From: Paenibacillus_AB sp036577625
Lineage (GTDB): Bacteria > Bacillota > Bacilli > Paenibacillales > NBRC-103111
DNA length: 64,000 bases
Assembly: GCF_036577625.1 (NCBI RefSeq)
Contig: NZ_JARBDC010000042.1
Coordinates: 71,105 to 135,104, forward strand
Direction of reading: 5' to 3'
In this document: one piece after another, positions 15,402-22,772 of the stretch
How positions within the stretch are numbered: position 1 is the stretch's first letter
Layout of the letters: every line of letters begins with the position of its first letter
Made by a program: the position numbers and the translations under genes
The notes under the pieces: generated by a model
The model's input: the letters and a program-made list of their open reading frames with translations, nothing else
Told to the model about the DNA's origin: nothing
Databases searched by the model: none

Positions 15402-16589
15402 GTGCTCAAAGACCAATTTCAATATATATCGATTCGAGAGGTGATGGAACAACTGGACGTCAGCCGCTCGACGGTCGATCGCTGGCGCAAAACCAAACAG
15501 ATGCCCAGCGTCAAGATCGGGAAAGAAATTTACTTCGACAAAAACGAGCTGCAGCGCTGGTACCGCGGCTTGAGCCGGATGCGGCGCGTTCCCGAGGACG
15601 CCCCGCCGGTCTTGGCGATCACGGTCGGGTATACGCCCGTTTCGACGCATATGTGGAGTCCGATCGTCATCAAGGAGTTGGGGCTGTTCGAGCAGGAGCT
15701 CGGTCGCATTCGGCCGAGCGACCGGATCGATGTCCGGTGGCATCGCGCCAAGGACGGCATGGAGCTCGTGAAAGGGATGCTGGCCGGGCAAATCCAAATC
15801 GCCACCTTCGGCGATTATGCCTTGTCCGTATGCCGGCTGCTGAGCCAAATCATGCCCGACTTCCATCCCGTTCTGCTCGCGGCCGGAGGGAAATCCCCGA
15901 GAGGGGGCGGATTCGCGTTCGTCGTGCCGAACGGGACCGTTCTGAACGATTTGTCCGAGCTCGCCACGCTCCCCATCGCAACCACCTTTCGTACGAATGC
16001 GGAGTACCGGTTAAGAAAGCTGCTGGAATCCCATCGCTTGCCGGAGCTGAACATCATCCACCGTTCGATCGACGACAGCATCGAGAGCTTGCGTCAAGGC
16101 AGATTGAACGCGACGATGATGTGGGAGCCTTATTTAAGTCTCGTTCGGCACGAGGGGATCGGCATTGCGGTCTTTCAGCGCGAGCTCGCCTCGGGCCTTT
16201 TGGCCGGCGTGGCCGCCGACGAACGTTGGGTTCTCGCCCACGAGGATGTAACCGTGGCCTACATGAAGGCGCATTTGCTCGCCGGCCGTTTGTTTCGCGA
16301 GGAGCCTTATCGGGCCGCGCCGGCGATAGCCAAAGAAACCGAGTGGCCCGTTGAAGCGGTCATCCGCTCGATCTCGAACGTTCGGTGGGACGCGGCCTTG
16401 TACCGGAACGACTTGAAGCTGCTGAATCATGTCGATCCGGCCTTTTATTTGGGGTATAACGCATCTCCGTCCGATATCCGGGTGCCGTATTCCGTCAAAT
16501 ACCTTCGAATCGCCGCACAGGAGCTGAAGCTGCCGGTGCCTCCTCCCGCGCCGCTCGAAGGCGAATGGCATGGCGCTATCTGTTATTGA
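15402..16589 (+). CDS. Fusion of an excisionase/MerR-type HTH domain with an SsuA/NMT1-like substrate-binding domain (predicted one-component sulfur regulator)
   Basis: 395 residues from GTG 15402, with GCGGGGG about 7 nt upstream. Residues ~8-57 are a helix-turn-helix of the excisionase type: YISIREVMEQLDVSRSTVDR, then MPSVKIGKEIYFDKNELQRW. From ~67 to ~370 there is a periplasmic-binding-protein fold like SsuA/ThiY/NMT1: TVGYTPVSTHMWSPIVIKEL, GMLAGQIQIATFGDYA, FAFVVPNGTVLNDLSELATL and LNATMMWEPYLSLV. There is no signal peptide or lipobox, so the binding domain stays in the cytoplasm with the DNA-binding domain. Inferred: it senses a small sulfonate or other sulfur compound and controls the divergent sulfurtransferase and perhaps the operon beyond. 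Its 3' end overlaps the convergent membrane-protein gene by 14 bp. Confidence 0.85.
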   Translation: MLKDQFQYISIREVMEQLDVSRSTVDRWRKTKQMPSVKIGKEIYFDKNELQRWYRGLSRMRRVPEDAPPVLAITVGYTPVSTHMWSPIVIKELGLFEQELGRIRPSDRIDVRWHRAKDGMELVKGMLAGQIQIATFGDYALSVCRLLSQIMPDFHPVLLAAGGKSPRGGGFAFVVPNGTVLNDLSELATLPIATTFRTNAEYRLRKLLESHRLPELNIIHRSIDDSIESLRQGRLNATMMWEPYLSLVRHEGIGIAVFQRELASGLLAGVAADERWVLAHEDVTVAYMKAHLLAGRLFREEPYRAAPAIAKETEWPVEAVIRSISNVRWDAALYRNDLKLLNHVDPAFYLGYNASPSDIRVPYSVKYLRIAAQELKLPVPPPAPLEGEWHGAICY

Positions 16590-17103
16590 CGTCGATCCGT
16601 TCGATGCCGATCGCGATTTTGCTGTGCTTGAACAATTTGACCGTATACGTATGTCCTTTCTCCAGCCGAACGTACTCCTTGAACACCTCGTACGTGCTTC
16701 CGTCGGCAAACCGCACTTGGTCTCCGCCGCGTCTCGGATCCCATCGGTCCGCTACGGTCGCTTTCGTCGTGACGGGTCCTTGTGCGATGTCGAGCACGGT
16801 TCCGCCGAGCAGAACGGCGATATAGAGCAGCATGCTGGCGAATACGGCGGCGAATAAGAGGTTATACCCTTTCGGGTAGCGTCGACGTTTCGCCAGGCGG
16901 ACGACATACGGCGTCAAAAAGCTGAAAAACAACAGCGCGGCGCATCCGATGCCGAGCTGGGTCCAAAGGACGAGACGTTCGTCCGCCGAATACGCCGCCG
17001 CGATCGCCGCGCTGCCGGCAAGCCAGATCGCCGCCGCGCCGATGCGGGCGGCGTTTCTTTTTTTCCGGTACCATTTTCGGTTGTCCGGGGTCGGGAATGA
17101 CAA
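16576..17103 (-). CDS. Hypothetical membrane protein
   Basis: 175 residues, no family recognised. A basic N-terminus (RKWYRKKRNAAR) is followed by three hydrophobic segments at about residues 18-38, 46-67 and 81-106, with basic loops (VVRLAKRRRYPKGY). The C-terminal ~65 residues look like a small beta-rich soluble domain (DQVRFADGSTYEVFKEYVRL, HTYTVKLFKHSKIAIGIERI), probably outside the membrane. An AAAGGAGCG ribosome site precedes the ATG. Its end overlaps the convergent fusion-regulator gene by 14 bp. No functional clue from neighbours. Confidence 0.75.
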   Translation of the reverse strand: MSFPTPDNRKWYRKKRNAARIGAAAIWLAGSAAIAAAYSADERLVLWTQLGIGCAALLFFSFLTPYVVRLAKRRRYPKGYNLLFAAVFASMLLYIAVLLGGTVLDIAQGPVTTKATVADRWDPRRGGDQVRFADGSTYEVFKEYVRLEKGHTYTVKLFKHSKIAIGIERIDVNNR

Positions 17104-17226
17104 CGGGGTGCGCTCCTTTCTTGCCGCGATGTACGATTACAGTATACATGAATACGGCGCATCGCCCGCGAAAGTTTCGCCCCGCAGAACGGGAAGCCGC
17201 CGGTCCGGCTCGGCAAAAGGACATAT

Positions 17227-17292
17227 AAAGTCAATTTACGGCGAAAATGGACGATCCGGTGCAAGTAAAATAGTGGTTCCATGTTCTATAAT
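17227..17292 (+). promoter_or_regulatory. Promoter region of the GH28 gene with a shared AT-rich motif
   Basis: AAAGTCAATTTA (17227-17238) lies about 50 bp upstream of a perfect TATAAT (17287-17292) that has no good -35 box. Nearly the same motif occurs upstream of the pectin-cluster AraC gene (19974) and of the sugar-binding protein (25667). This fits a common activator, possibly that AraC protein. Confidence 0.4.
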
Positions 17293-17324
17293 AGGGGCGT
17301 TCAGAGCGGAAGGGAGAGCAAAGG

Positions 17325-18944
17325 ATGAGCATACGGATCGAACAGACGGGGAAGGAGCGCCTTGCCATGCCGATCGTTCAGCTTCCGCAAATACCGGAGG
17401 CAAGCTTTCGGATTACGGACTACGGCGCCGTCGGCGACGGCCTCCACAGCAATACGGAAGCGTTTGCCCGGGCGATTCGGGCGTGCTCCGAAGCCGGGGG
17501 CGGACGGGTCGTCATTCCGCCCGGCATATGGCTGACCGGGCCGATCGAGCTGCGCAGCCGGATCGAGCTGCATGCGGAAGCGGGGGCGCTCATCCGGTTC
17601 AGTACCGATTTCGACGACTACCCGCTCATGATGTCCAGCTACGAAGGCAGCGAATCGTTCCGCTGCCGCTCCGGTCTGGACGGCGAGCGTTTGCACGACG
17701 TGGCGATTACCGGCCCGGGCATTTTCGACGGCGGAGGCGAGGCGTGGCGGCCGGTCAAAAAAGCGAAGCTGACCGCGGGCGAGTGGAGCAAGCTGGTCGC
17801 GTCCGGCGGCGTCGTCGATGAAGCGGGCGGCATGTGGTGGCCGTCCGAAGCCGCGATGAACGGCGCGGAGATCGTGGCCCGCCTGCGCCGGGAGAAGCGG
17901 ACGGACATCGCCGCCTATCGCGAGGTGCGCGACTATTTGCGGCCGGTGCTGCTCAGCCTGCGCCATTGCCGCAGGGTGCTGCTGGAAGGGCCGACGTTTC
18001 AAAACTCGCCGGCCTGGTGCCTGCATCCGTGGGCGTCCGAGCATATTACCGTTCGCGGCGTTACGGTCCGCAATCCGTGGCATTCGCAAAACGGGGACGG
18101 GCTCGATCTCGATTCGTGCCGGTTCGCGCTGGTCGAAAACTGCACGTTCGACGTCGGCGACGACGCGATCTGCCTGAAATCGGGCAAGGACGCCGCCGGC
18201 CGTGCGTTGGGCAAGCCGTGCGAGTTTATTACGGTGCGCGGCTGCACCGTCTATCACGGCCACGGCGGCTTCGTCATCGGCAGCGAAATGTCCGGCGGCG
18301 TCCGCGACGTGACGGTGTCGGACTGCACGTTTATCGGCACCGACATCGGCCTTCGGTTCAAAAGCGCGAGAGGGCGCGGCGGCGTCGTCGAACGGATCCG
18401 GATCGAACGGATTCGGATGCTCGGCATCAAAGCGGAAGCGGTATCGTTCCATTTGTTTTACGAAGGGAAGGAAGGGTCGGGCGAAGCGGGCAAAACGCCG
18501 GTACCCGTCTCGGAGGAGACGCCCGTCTTCCGGGATATCCGGATCGGGGACGTTTGGTGTGCGGGCGCCGAAACCGGCCTGCTCGTCAACGGGCTGCCGG
18601 AAATGCCGCTCGAGCGATTGACGATCGACGGCTTCCGCTTTTCCGGCAAGCGTGGGGCGCGGTGCGCGAACGCGGCCCGCATGACGCTGCGGAACGCGCA
18701 CATCCGCACAAGCGGCGGACCGCTCGTCGTCTTGGACGACTGCGTCGGCGCGCGGATCGAGCGGCTGTCCGGCGAGAGCGGGAGCGGGAGCGGGAGCGGG
18801 AACGGCGGCGATGGCGGCTGCCTGCTGCGCGTTTCCGGCCCGCGGTCGGACGGCATCGTCTGCCGCGGGCTGGAGCCGCCCCCGTTCGGGCGGACGCTCG
18901 AGCTCGCGCCGGAGGTGAAGGCCGGCCGCGTGCGGACGGAATGA
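17325..18944 (+). CDS. Glycoside hydrolase family 28 (polygalacturonase/rhamnogalacturonase type)
   Basis: 539 residues. A right-handed beta-helix enzyme that hydrolyses galacturonic-acid linkages in pectin fragments. It starts with the pectate-lyase-like motif FRITDYGAVGDGLHSNTEAF. The GH28 catalytic motifs are present in order: NGDGLDLDS, GDDAICLKSG, GHGGFVIGSE and RFKS. There is no signal peptide, so it likely acts inside the cell as an exo-enzyme on imported oligogalacturonides. A Gly/Ser repeat (GSGSGSGNGG) lies in a C-terminal loop near 490. AGGGAGAGCAAAGG precedes the ATG. It is the first gene of the pectin cluster and is convergent with the AraC gene at 19100-19942. Confidence 0.93.
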   Translation: MSIRIEQTGKERLAMPIVQLPQIPEASFRITDYGAVGDGLHSNTEAFARAIRACSEAGGGRVVIPPGIWLTGPIELRSRIELHAEAGALIRFSTDFDDYPLMMSSYEGSESFRCRSGLDGERLHDVAITGPGIFDGGGEAWRPVKKAKLTAGEWSKLVASGGVVDEAGGMWWPSEAAMNGAEIVARLRREKRTDIAAYREVRDYLRPVLLSLRHCRRVLLEGPTFQNSPAWCLHPWASEHITVRGVTVRNPWHSQNGDGLDLDSCRFALVENCTFDVGDDAICLKSGKDAAGRALGKPCEFITVRGCTVYHGHGGFVIGSEMSGGVRDVTVSDCTFIGTDIGLRFKSARGRGGVVERIRIERIRMLGIKAEAVSFHLFYEGKEGSGEAGKTPVPVSEETPVFRDIRIGDVWCAGAETGLLVNGLPEMPLERLTIDGFRFSGKRGARCANAARMTLRNAHIRTSGGPLVVLDDCVGARIERLSGESGSGSGSGNGGDGGCLLRVSGPRSDGIVCRGLEPPPFGRTLELAPEVKAGRVRTE

Positions 18945-19099
18945 CGCCCGCCCTGCGGTTGCCGACCGCCGTCATGCGGCGAATCGCCGCGCGCCGGGAG
19001 CTTCGGCGCCGCTCCGGCTCGACCGTTATCCGGCTGTCGGGAGCCCGCGCATTCGGCTTCGGCGCGCGCGGCTTGTCCCGCCGCCGACGCAAGGGCGTG

Positions 19100-19942
19100 T
19101 CAGCTGTGCTTGCGGTACCGGAGCGGGGAGAGGCCGGTTTGCTTTTTGAAAATCCGGTTGAAATGGGCGATATGCTCGAAGCCGACCTGCTCGGCGATCG
19201 CCTGCACTTTGTCCTTCGTCTGCTTCAGCCGTTTCTCGGCCTCGCGGACGCGCACCACTTGAATGTATTCGCGGAAATGGAAGCCGGTCAGCTTGACGAA
19301 GACGCGGCTGAGGTAAGAAGGGCTGATGTAAAACGTTTTGGCGACCGATTCGAGCGTGATCGGCTCGGGATAATGCTCGTGGATATAGGCGGCGATTTCC
19401 GATATTTTTTGGTGCATCGGATGGGCGTCCGCCTGCGGGGACGGCCGATGCTGCTGCCGTTCCGCCCGCCGGATGCAGACGAGCAGCTCGAGCAGCGAAG
19501 CGCGGACGCAAATGTCGTAGTCCGGCTGCCGTTCTTCGCATTCCGCCATCATTTGCAGCAGCAGCCGCTCCACGCGCGCCTGTTCCTTGATGGAGAAGCG
19601 GATCAGGCCGGAACGATTGGCGGACAGCAGGTCGGACGCGCGGGCTCCCGGGTCGGCCAGAAACGGCGCCGAGACGTGGATGAGCACCCGCTCGAACTCG
19701 AGCACCTCCGAGCTGGCCGTCGAATGAAGGTCGCCGGGGCTGACGAAGACGAGATCGCCCTTCCGGACGAGATAGACGCTGCCGTTCATGAAGTAAACCC
19801 GTTCCCCGCTGAGCAAATAATACAGCTCGTAAAAATCGTGGACGTGCGGGCGCGGCATCTTCGAATAGCCGGACCGTTTCATCCGTTGGATGGAGAAGGC
19901 GGCGTCGTCGATTTCGTATTTGGGCGGGGTATCGGGTATCAT
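19100..19942 (-). CDS. AraC-family regulator of the pectin cluster
   Basis: 280 residues from ATG 19942, which has AAGGAG 11 nt upstream; a longer frame upstream lacks a ribosome site. N-terminal cupin with histidines MPRPHVHDFYELYYLLSGE and the segment GDLVFVSPGDLHS, as in sugar-sensing AraC proteins (AraC_binding). C-terminal HTH pair: ITLESVAKTFYISPSYLSRV and IAEQVGFEHIAHFNRIFKKQ. It sits between GH28 and the divergent esterase-GH43-GH95 operon and is the obvious local activator. Its inducer is probably an unsaturated or plain pectin oligosaccharide; that is inferred. Confidence 0.92.
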   Translation of the reverse strand: MIPDTPPKYEIDDAAFSIQRMKRSGYSKMPRPHVHDFYELYYLLSGERVYFMNGSVYLVRKGDLVFVSPGDLHSTASSEVLEFERVLIHVSAPFLADPGARASDLLSANRSGLIRFSIKEQARVERLLLQMMAECEERQPDYDICVRASLLELLVCIRRAERQQHRPSPQADAHPMHQKISEIAAYIHEHYPEPITLESVAKTFYISPSYLSRVFVKLTGFHFREYIQVVRVREAEKRLKQTKDKVQAIAEQVGFEHIAHFNRIFKKQTGLSPLRYRKHS

Positions 19943-19961
19943 CGGGGACGTTCTCCTTTCG

Positions 19962-19983
19962 ATATCGCAAATTAAATCAATTT
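19962..19983. promoter_or_regulatory. AT-rich motif between the AraC gene and the esterase-GH43-GH95 operon
   Basis: ATATCGCA (19962-19969) is followed by AAATCAATTT (19974-19983) in the 113 bp divergent gap. Both pieces recur together upstream of the sugar-binding protein gene near 25667-25687, and the second recurs upstream of GH28. A candidate operator for the neighbouring AraC protein. Confidence 0.4.
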
Positions 19984-20055
19984 TTTCACGAATTGAAGCG
20001 AGAATCAAGACGCTTTTAACTTTACCGAACCGAAAATGTAAACGGAGGGGTAGTT

Positions 20056-21135
20056 ATGCAGGGACCGGAGCATGTGCTGCGGCAATTGTCGCAAGGGCGC
20101 ATTCGTTCGGACGAGCTCGGGCCGGACGCCGCCGACTGGCCCGGCTGGCGGGAGCGGCTCGCCGGGCGATTCGCGCAGCGGCTCGGCGGGTTTCCGGAGC
20201 GAGGGAAAGAGCCGGACCCGTCGCATACCGTGACGGAGCGGACGCGGAAAGACGGCTACGTGCGCGAGAAGGTCGAAGTGACGACGTATGCCGGCGTGCG
20301 GATGCCGATGTACGTTCTCGTTCCCGACGGAGCGAAGCCGGGAACGCCCGCGGTCGTCGCCTGCCACGGCCACGGGTACGGCAGCAGGGAAATCGTCGGG
20401 CTGGAGCCGGACGGCTCCGAGCGGGCGGGCGATCCGACGCTGCACCGCGATTTCGCGGTGGAGCTCGTCCGGCGCGGCTTCGTCGTCGCGGCGCCGGAGC
20501 TGCTCGGCTTCGGCGACAGGCGATTCCCCGAGGACAAGGCGGCCGGCCCGAAGCAAAGCTCGTGTCTGCGGCTGTCGGTCCATCTGCTCATGCTCGGGAT
20601 GACGATCGCCGGAGTGCGCATGTACGAAACGATGCGCGCGATCGACTACTTGCAGTCCCGAGGCGACGTAAATCCGGCGCGCATCGGCTGCATGGGCATT
20701 TCCGGCGGCGGACTCGTCGCCGGATTTACCGCCGCGCTGGACGAGCGCGTGAAGGCGGCCGTCGTCAGCGGCTACGCGAATACGTTCGCGGACAGCGTTT
20801 TGACGAGAGCCCACTGCGTGGACAACTACATTCCCGGCGTGCTGCTCGACGCGGAAATGCCGGACCTGCTCGGCCTGATCGCGCCGAGGGCGCTGCTGAT
20901 CGAGTCCGGGGCCCGGGACCAGGTGTTTCCGGCGGAAGGCGCGGTCAAGGCGTACGAGCGGCTCGGCCGCATTTATGCGGCGGCGGGAGCGGGCGATAAG
21001 CTCGAGGCCGATTTTTTTGCCGGCGGACACGAAATCAGCGGCGCGAAATCGTACGATTGGCTGTGGAAGACGCTTGCGCGCGACGATGAAGGAGGAAACG
21101 AAGATGAGCATAACCGATCGATTGTCAAGCCGTGA
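20056..21135 (+). CDS. Alpha/beta-hydrolase, probable carbohydrate acyl esterase
   Basis: 359 residues of the large dienelactone-hydrolase/acetyl-xylan-esterase-like group. Oxyanion region VVACHGHGYG, nucleophile Ser in GISGGGL, Asp in SGARDQVFP and His in AGGHEISG make a complete catalytic triad in the usual order. No signal peptide. Pectin and its arabinan or xylan side chains are often acetylated, so in this cluster it most likely removes acetyl groups from imported oligosaccharides; the substrate is inferred. GGAGGGG precedes the ATG. Its last 32 nt overlap the start of the GH43 gene in another frame, implying coupled translation. Confidence 0.85.
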   Translation: MQGPEHVLRQLSQGRIRSDELGPDAADWPGWRERLAGRFAQRLGGFPERGKEPDPSHTVTERTRKDGYVREKVEVTTYAGVRMPMYVLVPDGAKPGTPAVVACHGHGYGSREIVGLEPDGSERAGDPTLHRDFAVELVRRGFVVAAPELLGFGDRRFPEDKAAGPKQSSCLRLSVHLLMLGMTIAGVRMYETMRAIDYLQSRGDVNPARIGCMGISGGGLVAGFTAALDERVKAAVVSGYANTFADSVLTRAHCVDNYIPGVLLDAEMPDLLGLIAPRALLIESGARDQVFPAEGAVKAYERLGRIYAAAGAGDKLEADFFAGGHEISGAKSYDWLWKTLARDDEGGNEDEHNRSIVKP

Positions 21136-22768
21136 GCCGTGGGTGTCCGACCAGGGAGACGGCACGTTCGCGAACCCGGTGCTGCATGCCGATTATTCCG
21201 ACCCGGACGTCGTAAAGGTCGGCGGCGATTTTTATATGACCGCCTCCAGCTTCGGCCATATTCCGGGGCTGCCGATTTTGCGCTCGAACGATTTGGTCAA
21301 CTGGAGGCTGATCGGTCACGCCATCCGCCGGATGGAGCTGCCCGGCTACGACAAGCCGCAGCACGGAAACGGGGTATGGGCGCCGAGCATCCGGCATCAT
21401 GACGGGAAGTTTTGGATTTTTTACGGCGATCCGGACGTCGGCATCTTCATGACGACGGCGGTCGATCCGGCCGGGGAATGGTCTCCGCCGCATCTCGTTC
21501 ACGCAGGCAAAGGCTTGATCGACACGTGCCCGTTCTGGGACGACGACGGTCGGGCGTATCTCGTGCACGCCTACGCGAACAGCCGGTGCGGGATCAAGCA
21601 CAAGCTGCGCGTTTGCCGCATGTCGCCGGACGGCACGCGGCTGCTGGACGAAGGGGCGATCGTCTACGACGGCGAGCGGGACCATCCGACGCTGGAAGGA
21701 CCGAAGCTGTACAAGAAGGACGGCTATTATTACATTTTCGCTCCCGCCGGCGGCGTGGCGACCGGCTGGCAGGTCGTGTTCCGCTCGAAAAGCGTGTTCG
21801 GTCCGTACGAGGACAAAATCGTGCTGCGCCAGGGCGATACCCCCGTCAACGGTCCGCATCAGGGCGGATGGGTCGAGCTGGATTCGGGGGAATCGTGGTT
21901 TCTGCATTTCCAGGACAAAGGAGCGTACGGCCGCATCGTCCATCTGCAGCCCGTCCGTTGGCGCGACGGCTGGCCGCTGATGGGCGAAGATCGCGACGGG
22001 GACGGCGTCGGCGAACCGGTCCTGCGCATGCGGAAGCCGAATGTCGGGCGCTCGTATCCGATCGAGACGCCGGCCGCTTCGGACGAGTTCGACGCGGCGG
22101 AGCTCGGGCTGCAATGGCAGTGGCAGGCGAATCCGCAGGAGAGCTGGTACCGACTCGAAGAGAGGCCGAGCCATCTGCGGCTGTATGCCGTACAGGCGCC
22201 GCACGATGCGCCGGGCTTGTATATGGCTCCGCAGCTGCTGCTGCAAAAGTTTCCCGCGCCGTCGTTCGAGGCGACGGCCAAGCTGGACGGATCCCGGCTT
22301 GCCGCCGGCGAACGGGCCGGCATCGTCGTGTTCGGCTACAGCTACGCGACGCTGAGCGTCCTGCGCACCGCGGACGGCGCCGGCGGCCTGGCCGTCAGCC
22401 TGACGGTCGGCGACAAGGAGGGCGAGAGCGAGCTGTGGCGGGAGAAGACGGCGCGGAACGGAAACGGAAGCGGGGGTGGCGTCAGCGTCGGCAATGAAGA
22501 AGCGGACGGGGGCGGCGACTCCGGCGCGCTGTACCTGCGCGTGACCGTGACGGAAGGCGCGCGCTGCGCGTTCGCCTGGAGCGCGGACGGCGTGTCGTTC
22601 CGTCCGGCGGAAGCGCCGGTGTTCGAGGCGCGGAAAGGCCATTGGGTCGGCGCCAAAACCGGGCTGTTCGCGATCTCCGGGCAGCGCCCCGCCTCCGCGG
22701 TCGGCGGATACGCCGACGTCGATTGGTTCCGCGTATCGGCGGTCGAAGAACGGTCGAAGGGGGAATAA
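21104..22768 (+). CDS. Glycoside hydrolase family 43 with C-terminal beta-sandwich domain
   Basis: 554 residues from ATG 21104 with GGAGGAA just upstream, inside the 3' end of the esterase gene. N-terminal five-bladed propeller: the catalytic base Asp in HADYSDPDVVKVGGDFYMTA, the pKa-modulating Asp in IDTCPFWDDDG and the acid Glu in TLEGPKLYKKDGYYYIF. After ~330 a concanavalin-like C-terminal domain typical of beta-xylosidases (QWQWQANPQESWYRLEE). Known activities in this group are beta-xylosidase and alpha-arabinofuranosidase. In this setting it probably trims arabinose or xylose side chains of pectin. No signal peptide. A Gly/Asn-rich insert (GNGSGGGVSVGNEEADGGG) lies near residue 460. Confidence 0.93.
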   Translation: MSITDRLSSREPWVSDQGDGTFANPVLHADYSDPDVVKVGGDFYMTASSFGHIPGLPILRSNDLVNWRLIGHAIRRMELPGYDKPQHGNGVWAPSIRHHDGKFWIFYGDPDVGIFMTTAVDPAGEWSPPHLVHAGKGLIDTCPFWDDDGRAYLVHAYANSRCGIKHKLRVCRMSPDGTRLLDEGAIVYDGERDHPTLEGPKLYKKDGYYYIFAPAGGVATGWQVVFRSKSVFGPYEDKIVLRQGDTPVNGPHQGGWVELDSGESWFLHFQDKGAYGRIVHLQPVRWRDGWPLMGEDRDGDGVGEPVLRMRKPNVGRSYPIETPAASDEFDAAELGLQWQWQANPQESWYRLEERPSHLRLYAVQAPHDAPGLYMAPQLLLQKFPAPSFEATAKLDGSRLAAGERAGIVVFGYSYATLSVLRTADGAGGLAVSLTVGDKEGESELWREKTARNGNGSGGGVSVGNEEADGGGDSGALYLRVTVTEGARCAFAWSADGVSFRPAEAPVFEARKGHWVGAKTGLFAISGQRPASAVGGYADVDWFRVSAVEERSKGE

Positions 22769-22772
22769 AACG

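Noticed and set aside
18945..19099. Possible small gene between GH28 and the AraC gene
   Set aside because: Only 155 bp with no start or ribosome site; the translation in any frame is Arg/Ala-rich shadow.
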